A DNA stretch of 64,000 bases from Annona cherimola (GCA_030490835.1 CM059971.1:46920012-46984011); one strand, 5' to 3'. Positions 1 through 10,554 are shown, counted from the first letter of the stretch. Made by a program: numbers and translations. Notes: generated from the letters alone by a model not told the origin.

Positions 1-137
1 CACCTGTAAAGTGTAGTTTACTTTTATTGTTTACTTGTTTGTGTTGAACTTGATTTAGCTTGCGTAGCTAAGATCAAGTGGTAGCAAAGTAGTGTGTGAT
101 TGGAGTGTGACTCATCACCTACTTGTGCTAAGTGTTT

Positions 138-237
138 GATGCCCCCTAGAGCTGGAATCTAGAAGAGAGCAAGAGGCTCTAGTTGTTGATGCCCCCTAGA
201 GCTAGAATCTAGAAGAGAGCAAGAGGCTCTAGTTGTA
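138..237 (+). repeat. Two-copy 50-bp tandem repeat inside the Copia-type LTR
   Basis: Two nearly identical 50-bp units, starting at 138 and 188, run from GATGCCCCCTAGAGCT to GGCTCTAGTTGT. The core is rich in CTAG and partly self-complementary. Element E carries three copies of the same unit on the opposite strand (15142-15288), so copy number varies within the family. Confidence 0.85.
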
Positions 238-317
238 TTCGCGGAATACAATAGTGGAACCCAAGTCACAAGGAGTGTGAGCTTGGAAGAGTGGAGTAGG
301 GAGGTTTCCCGAACCAC

Positions 318-324
318 TATAAAA
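318..324 (+). promoter_or_regulatory. Putative TATA box of Copia-type LTR G
   Basis: TATAAAA sits in the context CCACTATAAAATCC, about 175 bp before the LTR end. The same context (CCACTATAAATC) occurs in LTR E on the minus strand near 15053-15059. Position and conservation fit the U3 promoter of a plant Copia LTR; transcription start is not shown. Confidence 0.5.
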
Positions 325-499
325 TCCTTGTCTACTTGCTTTTATTTCTGCTCTCTTTATTACTTTGCTTTCCATTCAGTTTCTTCATTCAAGGGGATTA
401 ATTCTACAAGGGGTTAAGTTTTTAAGTTACCAAAGAAATTTTTAAGAACCCAATTCACCCCTCCCCTCTTGGGTTTTGCCATCTATTCGGGACCCAACA

Positions 500-1012
500 T
501 TAGGTACTCCATGCAGTCTCACTATCTCCTTATAATAGATCTTAGCCAGTCGCTCAACAGTAAAATTTTTCTTGATGGCTAGGAAATGAGCTACTTTTGA
601 TAATCTTTCAACTATTACCCATATAACATCATTTTCATTTTGGGTTCTTGACAACCTTTCAATAAAATTTATAGTAATATCATCCCATTTCCATTCTGGG
701 ACTTCGAGCAACTGTAATTTTCCAGGGGTTCTTTGGTGATCAGCCTTAACCCTTTGGCATGTTAGGCACTTAGCCACATATTCAACAATTTCTCTCTTCA
801 TGTTATTCCACCAATATATCCTTTTTATGTCTTGATACATCTTGGTGCTACCTGGATGCATCGAAAATGGAGAAAATGTGCTTCCTTCAATATCTGTTCC
901 TTTAATTCCTCTTGGTTGGGTATACACAGGCGGCCCCTATATCTGTACATTCTATGTTCATCTTGTATATATTCAGTAGGATTTTTCTTGATCATTTTCT
1001 CCATATAAATTT
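500..1012 (-). pseudogene. Integrase fragment of element A
   Basis: This is the N-terminal zinc-binding and start of the catalytic domain of a Ty3/gypsy integrase, which would insert element cDNA into the genome. Visible: the HPGSTKMYQD motif, the CLTC pair of the HHCC finger, then WDDITINF at the first catalytic position. The family normally has Asp in the MDF motif; here it is Asn (about 667-669), so the first residue of the DDE triad is lost. A one-base deletion near 870 separates the first finger histidine from the rest. The reading frame stops being integrase after RLHGVPN at 500, where LTR G begins. The second catalytic Asp, the Glu and any chromodomain are off-window. Confidence 0.9.
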
Positions 1013-1579
1013 TTAATTCCCCTTTTTCTGTTGAGCCATTTTAATTTGTTCGAATAAATTCGACAGGATTTGTAATTGAGACAATCTAACTTGTACCCCA
1101 GGTGGGCTTACAATTAGCTCTAATTGTCTCAATTCTTGTAGTAGCCCTTCTTCCTTTGTGATGAGATGTGCTAAGCTAACATTTCTACTTAGCGCATCGG
1201 CTACTACATTGGCTTTGCCTGGATGATATAAAATGTCGAGGTCATAATCCTTGAGTAACTCGAGCCATCTTCTTTGTCTCATATTTAACTCCTTTTGAGT
1301 AAAAATGTACTTGAGGCTCTTATGATCAGTATAGACCTCACATTTAACTCCATATAAATAATGTCTCCAAATTTTCAAGGCAAAGACTACTGCTGCCAAT
1401 TCTAAGTCATGGGTTGGATAGTTTACCTTATTTGGCTTGAGTTGCCTAGATGCATATGATATAATATTTCCATTTTGCATAAGTACACATCCTAATCGTT
1501 TCTTTGAGGCATCACTATAGATTACAAATCCTTCCTTCTCCGTAGGGAGTGTTAGAATTGGCGCTTTTACCAGTCTTTT
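1013..1579 (-). pseudogene. RNase H and connection region of element A
   Basis: The minus strand encodes a Ty3/gypsy RNase H, which degrades the RNA of the RNA-DNA hybrid during reverse transcription. Motifs in order: YSDAS around 1505-1520 (first catalytic Asp), [40 protein letters not shown], then [15 protein letters not shown]. From about 1013 to 1480 the frame is open for 155 codons; the upstream YSDAS part sits in another frame, so at least one indel separates them. An in-frame stop follows QQKKGN before integrase. The closest relative in the window is the matching segment of element B. Confidence 0.88.
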
Positions 1580-2114
1580 CTTTAACTCTTGCTATTCTTA
1601 CATTCCTGTGTCCATTCAAACCTAACTCCTTTCCTTGTCAGCTTTGTAAGTGGAGCTGACAATTGTGAGAATCCTTCCACAAATCTCCTGTAGTAGTCAG
1701 CTAGCCCTAGGAAACTTCTTATTTCCGTGATATTTATTGGTTGTGACCACTTTGTTATTGCCTCAATCTTTTGAGAATCTACTTGTACTCCCTTCCCGGA
1801 TATAATGTGGCCGAGAAAGGCTACTTGTTTCAACCAAAATTCACATTTCTTGAATTTAGCATATAATTTCTCCCTTCGGAGAATTTCCAATACTATCCTC
1901 AAATGTTTCTCATGCTCTTCTTCTGTTTTTGAATAAATCAATATATTATCAATGAATACCACCACAGATTGATCAAGAAATTCCCAAAAAATCCTGTTCA
2001 TCATGTCCATAGATACAGCTAGGGCATTCGTTAGTCCAAATGGCATGACTAAGAATTCATAATGCCCATATCTTGTTCTGAATGCTGTTTTATGGATGTC
2101 CTTTGGATATATCC
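1580..2114 (-). pseudogene. Reverse transcriptase C-terminal half of element A
   Basis: About 178 codons encode the palm and thumb of a Ty3/gypsy RT, the enzyme that copies element RNA into cDNA. Visible: [20 protein letters not shown], then the polymerase active site, then [14 protein letters not shown] and the [13 protein letters not shown] segment. The family active site is F-I-D-D; here it reads FIDN (1945-1956), so the second catalytic Asp is Asn. The frame is broken on both sides: from the upstream RT by loss of one base near 2118, and from RNase H by another indel near 1590. Confidence 0.92.
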
Positions 2115-3010
2115 TCAACTGTGGTAACCTGACTGTAAATCAATTTTTGAAAATGTAGAAGCTCCTTTTAACTGATAAAAAAGATCATCTATTCTTGGGA
2201 GTGGGTATTTATTTTTAATCGTTACTTTATTCAATTCTCTATAATCAATACAGAGTCTCAAACTCCCATCCTTTTTCCTTACAAATAGTATCAGAGCTCC
2301 CCAAGGTGATGCACTGGGTCTAATAAACCCTTTATCTAATAGATCTTGAATCTGTACTTTCAACTCAGCCAATTCGGCTGGTGCCATCCTATATGGGGCC
2401 TTAGATATTGGGGCTGTTCCTGGAATAATTTCTATCTCCATATCCATCTCCCTTTCTGGTGGTAAACTACATAGCTCTTTTGGAAAAATATCTGAAAATT
2501 CCTTTACCACTGGAATTTGATCCATAGGTACCCCATCTCCTTTTATTATGTTTACAGAGACCAGATAGGCCGTACATTGTTGGCGTATCAGCTTAGCTGC
2601 TTTCATAGTTGATACCATCCTTATTGTGTTTTCTCGCTGTCTTATTTTACTGATCTCTATTTCATCTCTTGGTATTTCAAATTGCACCCTTTTATTTCTA
2701 CAATCAATTGTCGCAGCCCATTGACTTAGCCAATCCATTCCTAGTATGACATCAAATTCTGTCATTGGTAATAGGATGAGATCAGCTTCTAATATCTTTG
2801 TTCCTATCCTGATAGGACATGCCTTGCAGATTTGATTTATACTTGCCAATCTATATACTGGGGATTCTACATGTATAGTACTACTGGTTTTTTCTACCCA
2901 AAGTGCGTGTGTGATTACGAATTGGTATGATATAAATGAATGCGTATCTCCATAATCAAATAAGCTACTGCAGAATTTCCTAAAATGTAAATCATACCTG
3001 TAATCACTTT
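2115..3010 (-). pseudogene. Protease and reverse transcriptase N-terminal half of element A
   Basis: An aspartic protease remnant is followed by the RT fingers. The protease active site, normally D-S-G in this family, reads D-Y-G (2949-2957), followed by a HSFI segment that confirms the location. Downstream the frame is open for 244 codons and contains [19 protein letters not shown] (end of protease), then [38 protein letters not shown] and [11 protein letters not shown], all standard Ty3/gypsy RT blocks. Translation ends just after SGYH because one base is missing at about 2118. The protease would process Gag-Pol; this copy cannot. Confidence 0.9.
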
Positions 3011-4320
3011 CTCCTTTATCTCTTGTTATTTCTTTCGAGTGAGGGCTTGGACACGCACTGGGTTGGCAGCAGTACTGGGTCGATTGGCGATGGTGGGGAC
3101 TTTTTGCTGGGCCGGCCTCCCTCGAGCTAGTGCTCCTTATGGCTTATTCGGACAGTTGGGTGAAATGTGTTCGACTTGACCACAGTTGAAACACTTTATT
3201 ATTTTGGCTTCGTTGGTCCCGCAGTCCCGGGCCACATGCCCTGCTTGGCCACATTTGTAGCATTTCCCTGTTCCTTATAGACATTCGCCTGAATGACGCT
3301 TGTGGCAAGTTCTGCAAATTGGGGTGCTCATTGTCTTGTCGCCGATCTTCTTTTTCCCGGCGATTCTCTTTTTCTCTTTATTAGCCTCACTTTCCTTGGA
3401 GGCTGTAAAGAATTATTTTTTAGCTTGCCTAAGCTCCTGAGTCCTCATAGACTCCATCTCCAATGCCCTAGCCCTTTCAATGCTAGGGCATAATCCTTTA
3501 TTAATAATGGGGCTAACCCCTCTCTTTGCTGGGGTCTCAATCCCCTCTGGAACCTTTGTGCCTTATTCTCCGGCACATTGGCGATTCACGACACGTATCG
3601 TACCAAGGCATTGAACTTTGTGGCATATTCCGTGACTGTCATCCTGCCTTGGTAAAGTTTTTCAAACTCTATCACCCTCTGGCTTTGTAGCCCTACAGGG
3701 AGATATTCTTTATTAAACTCTTCTAAAAATTCATGCCACGTAACCTGCTCCGGATGTGGCATGGTGACCATCAGTGTTTCCCACCATTCATAAGCATCCT
3801 TTATCAATAGGTGGGTAGCGCACAACACTTTCTGCTGATCATCGTAGGGCGATATCTTGAATAATTTCTTAATTTCCGTGATCCACTGCTATGCAATGAG
3901 GGGATCTAGTTCCCCCACAAACTTGGGCGGTCTCTAGGCAAGAAAGCCGTTAATAGCCTTTCTGTCGGCCTCAAGGAGACTATCCTCCACTCCCCTTGAC
4001 GTGCCGGGGTTGGCCGAGGGCCTTGGTCTTTCCCCGTCTCCTCTTGACGATGGGGCCTACTGGTTTCTCATTTCTTGTAATAATCCAGCAACCTGGGTTG
4101 TCATTGCTGCATAGCTTTCTCAATGGCCGCAACAATTCTTTCTTCTATATTGACCTCTGCTTGAGGTCTAGGGATTTCTTCTCGTCGAGGGTGGGTTCTA
4201 GAGGATTGCTCCTCCAATTCAGCCCTATAAATTCTTTTACTGGCTTCGCCCCTTGTTTGATCAAACGATTCTTCCATTAGGGCCTTTCCTTTGTTGGCTC
4301 TCGCTTTAGCCCTGGTAAGC
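3011..4320 (-). pseudogene. gag of element A with two CCHC zinc knuckles
   Basis: Gag forms the capsid-like particle and binds element RNA. The conserved core is at 3586-3828 on the minus strand: AYEWWETLMVTMPHPEQVTW followed by EFNKEYLPVGLQSQRVIEFE and EYATKFNALVRYV, typical of the Retrotrans_gag family. Two CX2CX4HX4C knuckles follow: CYKCGQAGHVARDC at 3221-3262 and CFNCGQVEHISPNC at 3152-3193. The N-terminal part (about 3840-4320) is charged and readable only with frame changes. Stops and indels separate the pieces. The limits are approximate, because the start codon could not be fixed. Confidence 0.85.
3152..3262 (-). other. CCHC zinc-knuckle pair of element A gag
   Basis: Two 14-residue CX2CX4HX4C motifs, each 42 bp, occur in the same frame on the minus strand (3221-3262 and 3152-3193). 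All eight zinc ligands are retained although the rest of gag is broken. Confidence 0.9.
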
Positions 4321-4662
4321 TATATTTTCAACTTCATAAAATATTTATTAGCATAACATCAATATCGATCACGATATACTTAGTCAGATAAAAACACATA
4401 GTCATAGGATCACACGATTCACATAAATTATCATAAGTCATTAGCAAACCATTTATACATAAGTCAAACTTTTTGTACATAGGCTGACTTAGCCTTATGT
4501 ACCTATTCCCTTGCACTTAGTGCAACTTTTCCTTTATCTGACATCTACATATAAATCATTAATAATAAATAAATCAATCATAATCATGATTTCATGTATT
4601 CTAGCTTGATCATTTCTTTCCTTTTCTACCTATTTACCAATCCATACTCTGATACCAACTTC
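4321..4662 (-). other. Untranslated leader of element A with primer binding site
   Basis: About 340 bp between the 5' LTR and gag, AT-rich with no coding signal. The primer binding site is at 4645-4657: on the minus strand it reads TGGTATCAGAGTA, four bases after the LTR end. This matches the 3' end of plant initiator methionine tRNA in its first 11 bases. In element B the equivalent leader is about 1.4 kb and contains an extra ORF, which A lacks. Confidence 0.8.
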
Positions 4663-5134
4663 TGTGGCTCCCCGAATCGAGGTGCCTAGAAGCCTTACTC
4701 CGAGATCGTTTTGATTGGTAAACGTGACTCAGGATTGTTGCCCTAATCACATGACAGGATTTTTTTTTATATATATAGATATCATCAATACATGGAAAAT
4801 TCTCATCTTTCATTCAACTTGAAATATAATTCACATATCACAATTATAACCCAAACTGTTCCATAAACATTTTTGTTGGAATAAAATATTCATTTCATCT
4901 CAAAATTATCAACATTGTCTTTATATAAAATTTACATATATAACATTTCATCAAAATTACATAATATCTTGCATGCTGCCTTTTTCATCATTTCCTGTCT
5001 GTGGTTGAAAAAGCATGGGTGAGTAATAATACTTAGTAAGCAAGCCATACATAATTTTTCAATCATTTTCATGCATTTCATAAAATGCAAATGCAATGCA
5101 CACATAACATTCATGATATTCCTTTAGATGCGAC

Positions 5135-5242
5135 GCTAGCTAGGCGCCCATCCCATACATGCTCCCATCTCAGGGAGGTCGCCGCCGGCCTGGGCCTATA
5201 TAAGCGACTTGGCACTAGTGAGGGGGACATCCGGTCCGCTTA
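5135..5242 (-). promoter_or_regulatory. Conserved LTR island
   Basis: A GC-richer block (plus strand GCTAGCTAGGCG, CTCAGGGAGG, GCCGCCGGCC, AGCGACTTGG, CGGTCCGCTTA) recurs at 8616-8730, 22796-22909 and 34042-34156. LTRs that are otherwise hard to align keep these words in the same order. The role is unknown; it lies in the transcript-side (R/U5) half of the LTR. Confidence 0.6.
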
Positions 5243-5687
5243 CTACTTCAACTATGGCCTATTCCTCGTGCACATGCTCATTTACATACCCATGTCGGCA
5301 TGATATTTGCAAATCATAAATAATTTCATAAAAGCATTTAATAAATAATTTAACAAAACGAACTTCAGTTCATGTAAAGCAGTTATAGGTATGGCCAACC
5401 TTAAATAAATTTCATACAGCAACTTACAACAATTTGCAAGTATTTTGGAAATAATTTGTAAAAGATATAACTTGCTTACCTTCTCAGTAGGTGTCTTCAA
5501 CCTTCTCTTTTCCTTTTCCTATTCAAGGAAAAAGGATATTTTATTTTTTCCATTGAAGCTGCTTCCCATGCATGCTTTATAATATTTGGGCATTATTTCT
5601 TTATACGGATATTTTTATCTATAAATTCTTCAAAAATTCCATCCTTAAATTTAAATATTAATCTTAAATTTTCTCCAAAATCACACT

Positions 5688-5750
5688 GTTTACTGTAGCA
5701 AGTTACTGTTCATCCGAGGTTACTGTTCACAGTAACATGGTTACTGTTCA
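5688..5750 (+). repeat. GTTACTGTTCA motif cluster with hairpin
   Basis: Three exact copies of GTTACTGTTCA (5702, 5719, 5740) and one related GTTTACTGTAGCA (5688) lie within 63 bp of the element A LTR. Positions 5719-5736 form an inverted repeat with 8-bp arms (GTTACTGT / ACAGTAAC) and a 2-base loop. Similar words (TACTATTCACG) occur near 7010-7030. Confidence 0.75.
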
Positions 5751-6345
5751 TGAGTTTAAAAAATTGACATTTTTTCCAAAAATAAATAATACCATGACAT
5801 AGCTTATACTTAGTACATCATGGGAAAATTCATAAATCTTGAATTTATCATCATTTACTTGGCTAAAAAAATCACTTTCTCTATATACAAAAAATGAACA
5901 TAAATTCACTTAAGCATAATCCTTAATGCCAAAAATTATGAAATTAATATATCATCATTTAAACATCATATTTATCATAATCATACATTAAAAATCATCA
6001 TTTATCAATTTTAGAGAATTATTTTCACATATCATATGCTATCTTCTCAAATACCCTATCTTCGCTCCAAATTTTTGATATTTTTGCATAATTCCAATTA
6101 AGCATTATATATATACTTATTTTCTCATGCTTTGAAATTATCTAAGCATGATTTTACCTTACTTAACATCCAAAAAAATTTTGGGTAGAAATCACTTACC
6201 CGAAGTGGAGATACGCCTATTTTTCTCACACTTTCTCTCTCTAACTTACTTCTTTCTTTCCTTGGACGTGGGGGATGGTTTGGGAACTTGGAATGGCTCA
6301 AATGGAGCTGGGATTTCATGCCCTTGGACGTCCATCCTGCTGCCC

Positions 6346-6353
6346 TATTTATA
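6346..6353 (-). promoter_or_regulatory. Putative TATA box of element A LTR
   Basis: Minus-strand TATAAATA within CCCTATAAATAGGG, about 830 bp from the LTR start. It is the best core-promoter candidate in this LTR, and comparable TATA boxes lie at similar places in LTRs B, C and D. Confidence 0.5.
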
Positions 6354-7485
6354 GGGTTGGATTTTTCAAGAATTTAGAATTTACCCCTAGCTTTGAGGTA
6401 TTTAATTATAAATTGGTATTTCTTTTTAATTTTAAAAAATGATTTGAGCCAAGAGCTGCCCACCCTATTCCTGCTCCAGCCACCCTATTTAGCCCTATTT
6501 TTTTTATTTTTTATTTTTAAAATTAATTAATTTAGGCTAAATCAATCCTAACCGTTGGTTAATGATCATGTTGATTTTGAGCCATGGATTTTTGGTCAAA
6601 CTCTCCCACCCTAGCCTGCACGTCCCTGCCATTTGCAGCTGCTTTCATTTAATTTTTTATTTTATTTTAAATAAAAGTCAAATGCATAATTAATGAAAAG
6701 TTAGATTACTTTTTTGATCTCCATTTGACGCTCCATCTTGACCTTTAATTTGTGATTTTCATCACATCATAAACCATCCATCATGTTCATCATGAATTTT
6801 TAACCATCCATAAAAATTTTCATCGAAATCCGACGCTCGGATTGCAACTTATGAATTTTTCTTTATTTTTTCATTAAAATCCAAAATTTGATTAAATTAT
6901 CAAAAAGAATTGCTATTTCGTCCTGTAGTGATTAAATCTCTATTTTGTCTTTTTGTGATTAGCTTAATCCAAGTGATTAACTCTTAATCACGTGTCTTAA
7001 TCCTCGGTTACTATTCACGAGTACTATTCACGGGGTTAAATTCTTAATTGCATTATTTCAATCTCCAATACACATATCCGTCAATATAATTCATGAATTT
7101 TCACTTATCATAAAAATAATTACAAAAGAATCTAGGGTTACAATGTCGTAATGACACGTATTTTGTCGGGGTTTCACAGTTAGTGCCTCAAATCTTCTCA
7201 AATTGAATTATTAATCATCAAAATATAGATTATACTTGATTTGCCATTCATTCACAACATATATATGGGATATTATCACATGCATTATGTCTGCATCATT
7301 ATTAGCATGTAGATGGTATATCTAGCTGTCTATTTTGGCGGGGTTGAATCCCAACCATTGAATCCATAGGCGCGTGTAAAATGAGCAGGTCATATGTGGG
7401 AGCCTACTTAAACACGCAGTTTAAAAGGCTAAAATTTTGGGAAACCGCCATTTTCAACCTCACCCCTTGAATACTCAGATGTCCA

Positions 7486-7674
7486 ATGGAAAAAATCCCT
7501 AAATCTGGGGTAGAGAATCGCGTCATCATCTCTCTCATCGCCGGAGTTCTCTTCTCCCTCTTATTCACATCCCTCTTTTCATCATCTTTCCTATCGCCCC
7601 TCTACCTTTTCGCGTTGCATTATCATTTATCTACAATCAAGGATCCACCATTGCATGAAATTCCAAAAGAAAAG
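7486..7674 (+). CDS. Candidate first exon of an unknown membrane-anchored protein
   Basis: An ATG at 7486 opens 63 codons that end at an AAG|GTGAGA splice-donor-like site (7674/7675), giving a whole number of codons. The frame then runs 15 more codons to a stop at 7719. The peptide has a short charged start (MEKIPKSGVENR) and then a long hydrophobic stretch from about residue 13 to 46, which would act as a signal anchor. A TTTAAAAGG box lies about 60 bp upstream. Codon-like GC content here is higher than in the surrounding DNA. No family was recognised and no second exon was found, so it could equally be chance or a gene remnant. Solo LTR C inserted 235 bp downstream. Confidence 0.22.
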
Positions 7675-7904
7675 GTGAGATTGTTCCTCCTCCATGTTCA
7701 CGATTTTTTCATGTTTTAATCCTTCAACTGTTGTTTTGTGGTGGCTACTACTATCGCAATTTTATGACATTTGGTTCATTTTATAAAAATTGCTTCTTTC
7801 GTGAGGAAGTGGGTTTGTGTGGAGGAGAAAAGAAAAAGGGAGCAAAGTAGTGCAATACCTCTTTGGTTTTAAAGTAGGGAGCCAAACAACTACCAAAATC
7901 TACT

Positions 7905-7909
7905 CCCTT
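7905..7909 (+). repeat. Target-site duplication of solo LTR C (left copy)
   Basis: CCCTT at 7905-7909 is repeated exactly at 18460-18464, immediately after the distal end of LTR C. The two copies are more than 10 kb apart because LTRs D, E and F later inserted into C. Confidence 0.85.
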
Positions 7910-10544
7910 TGTGGTGCCCCAACCCGAGCATCACAACATGAGCCTTACTCCAGGATCGTTTATTGATTGGAAAACGTGATCAGAATTGTTGTCATGTCAC
8001 ACGACGGGTTTATTTCATAAATATACATTTATACTCTACTCCATAAGAGTTTATCTCATGGAACTAAGGCATTTTTTCACCAATTTGCCCATCTTTACTA
8101 TTATCAAGCCCTGATATGCACATGCAACATTAAATTCCTACCCATCATGTTCCATCATATAACATAAAATTCGATGGCATTCATCTCATATTAAAGTATA
8201 CATTCATCATCTGTCAATACTTTTTTTTTTCAACAATTCAATATATACTAATCCATATCACACATCAACAGTGTAAATTCATAAATTGCGACAAATTGCA
8301 ACCATTCAATTCATAATACATTTTTCAACATTTAGTTGCATACATAGGAATCCATGAAATATAATCCTTCATTTAAACCTTAGCTCCTCCTTGGTAGCCA
8401 TCCTTGCACCTGTCTTAGGGTTTGGAAAACAAATTGTGAGTATAACTCAGTAAGCAAGCTGCATAATTTTCAGGCAAAGTTTGCATTTAAATAATAGCTT
8501 TGAAATCAACATTATACCCACTCGTGGGTATATTATGAAAAATGTAACATCATACCCATCATGGGTATATCATGAATAATGCTATACTTTATTCTTATTA
8601 AAAATATGAACACCATAGCTAGGTGACCATTCGTCATCCTGCTCCCATCTCAGGGAGGGCGTCACCGACCTATAGCCTATTTTAGTGACTTGGTCACACT
8701 AGAGGGGAATAATTGGTCCGCTTATACCTCTAAAATGGACCTAGTACCTTATGTACTATGAACGTAGACATAAATATGGACATAGACATGCTAGCATGAT
8801 TTTCGTGAGTAAGCATTTGAGTCATAATTTCTCAACAATATTTAATAAAACATTATACAAGCCATTTATAAAAGTTATAGGGATGAATATCCTTAAATAA
8901 TTCTAAAAACAGTTAACCATCCATTTGCAAGATACTTTAAAGTATTTAAATAGAAATTTGCAACATATTGTCAAAATTTTGAGAAAACAAGTTGTAAAAA
9001 TTTGCTTGCTTACTTGAATTCACCTTAATTTCCTTCATCTACTTTTTCCTTGCCTTTGCCTATACACATAAGAATGACATTGCATTCATACACATAATTT
9101 TATACGCTTGCACATAATATAGTTTTTCAACCCACGTGATTTCCATAAATTCATTTATCCCACTTGTTTTTTCAAGTTCGGTACTCATTTTCCTATTCAC
9201 ACATCGGTATGACTTGTGCTTTCATAGCACCCATTCTTTTCATTTTTAATACCCTTATTTAGGGAAAATTTTCAAGCTTATTATAATCTTTCATTTAACT
9301 TAATAATGGAAGTTCAACACTTTCCATTCATCATTTAACATCTATTCTTTACATTTCTCATATTGGTGCTTACTTTAGGCACATACTTATGAGTTAGGGC
9401 TTCACATATTGATCCCAATTTTTTAAGATTTCCTAATTTTATCAAAACAGCCCATTCTTTTCACATTTTACCATATTTCTTTCCATTTTTGCATTTTAGC
9501 AAATCATATTTAGTCATTTCTCATCCTTGTCATCTATACCCTTCATGTGCACCCTCTTAGTTACACATATATTATGTGTTATTCAATTTATTCAAAATAG
9601 AAACTTGTCCTCTATTTTGGCTTAATTAAAACACTTATTTTACACATAATTTAGGGTATTTTCATAAGATTATAATCCCTTAATAACATAGTTCCAAAAC
9701 AGCAACTTTTCCATCTTATTTTCCCATGTTGCACGTCCATAACAATGTATGTCCCATAAATAGTTTTTTATATTTTTAATTTCAGCCATTGGACGTCCTT
9801 TTCTTGTTCCATATTTAGGATATTTTCATGAAATCAAAGTCCATAAGCAAGTTCCTAAAACGACAACTTTCCATCTATTCTTTTCCACCTTTGGACATCC
9901 ATAAGAGATGCCTGAATAAAACAGTTTTTAAATTTCATTTTCAGCCCTATGTTGGATGTCCATACACCTTATATTACCACCTCAAAAGAGTAGAATTTTC
10001 ATCAATTTGTCAAATCTATGTTTCACCCTTCTAAGGTTCATTAATTATGCTTAGTTCAACATATATTAAACATGGAAACATTTAATATAATCCATACATA
10101 TCATATGCTCGAAACAACAACTTAATTTGGGAATTTTATAAAAATTTCATCATGATATACTTAGGATAATTAACCTTAGAACCAAACATAGTAAGTTTGA
10201 AAGCTTAAATTGAACTCTCTAACTCATTTTGCATTTAGTAACGTTATTAAGAGTTTCATAAATCATCATCTAGGGTTCATAAATAAATCAATTTATGACC
10301 CATGAATAGGGCTAAAAAACTTAAAAATTAACAACCCAATTGGATTTCTACTTGAACTTGTGTAGTTTCACTCCAACTTGTCAAGCTTGGTTTACTCTTC
10401 TTTCTTCCCTTCTTTTTCCTGTTTTTCTTCCCTTTCCCCTCTCTTTTTCCTTGCTTGGAACGTCCCCTATGCTGGACACGTAGAATATTTTTTTCACCAC
10501 AACAAGCTGTCCACTTTGAGCACGTTAATCTGCCCTCTCTCTCC

Positions 10545-10554
10545 TTTATATATG
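10545..10554 (-). promoter_or_regulatory. Putative TATA box of solo LTR C
   Basis: Minus-strand CATATATAAA followed by GGAGAGAGGG, in the same part of the LTR as the TATA boxes of the B LTRs. Inferred from position and sequence only. Confidence 0.45.

Larger units (their letters stand above)
1..499 (+). mobile_element. 3' end of a Copia-type LTR (element G), partial
   Basis: The segment ends in GGGACCCAACA at 499, and element A integrase sequence starts at the next base, so this is a clean insertion boundary of the CA-ending LTR type. The stretch before the end (a C-rich tract, then CTTGGGTT and GGGACCCAACA) resembles many plant Copia (SIRE-like) LTR ends; that assignment is from memory of the family. 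The same sequence occurs in reverse orientation at 14885-15400 (element E), including a shared 49/50-bp tandem repeat and a TATA box. The 5' part lies outside the window, so solo LTR versus full element cannot be decided. The target duplication would start at 500 (TTAGG); its partner is off-window. Confidence 0.75.
500..7178 (-). mobile_element. Element A: degraded Ty3/gypsy chromovirus-like retrotransposon, 3' truncated
   Basis: Read on the minus strand the order is 5' LTR (4663-7178), PBS (4645-4657), gag, protease, reverse transcriptase, RNase H, integrase; this is the Ty3/gypsy order. The element is cut inside integrase at 499/500 by Copia-type LTR G, and the remainder including the 3' LTR must lie left of the window. 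The coding region has several frameshifts and substitutions in catalytic motifs, so it is dead. Its proteins closely resemble those of element B, whose chromodomain shows it to be a chromovirus, probably Tekay/Del-like; A's own chromodomain is not in view. The bases right of the LTR (GTTAG, 7179-7183) would be one target-site copy. Confidence 0.9.
4663..7178 (-). mobile_element. 5' LTR of element A (2.5 kb)
   Basis: On the minus strand it begins TGTGAAACCCCGAC and ends GGGGAGCCACA, directly followed by the primer site; TG...CA ends fit an LTR. The end facing the PBS shares a block with LTRs C, B-left and B-right (CCTTACTCCGAGATCGTT, then GGATTGTTGCCCT), so all are one superfamily of chromovirus LTRs. 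It contains a conserved island (5135-5242), a cluster of GTTACTGTTCA motifs (5688-5750) and a TATA box (6346-6353). Short reading frames inside it have no recognisable product. Confidence 0.9.
7179..7909. other. Older locus DNA between element A and solo LTR C
   Basis: AT-rich sequence that matches no transposon in the window. It resumes at 18460 after the nested LTRs: the 5-bp duplication CCCTT (7905-7909 and 18460-18464) defines the original junction. It contains a weak TATA-like TTTAAAAGG near 7419-7428 and a candidate first exon at 7486-7674. Nothing else is recognised. Confidence 0.6.

Noticed and set aside
500..4320. Endogenous pararetrovirus as the source of the RT sequences
   Set aside because: Gene order with integrase after RNase H, LTRs, PBS/PPT, and the chromodomain in the close relative B are those of Ty3/gypsy retrotransposons.
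4996..5303. Small frames at 4932-5114 and 5085-5303
   Set aside because: They overlap on opposite strands within the 5' LTR of element A and show no family resemblance.
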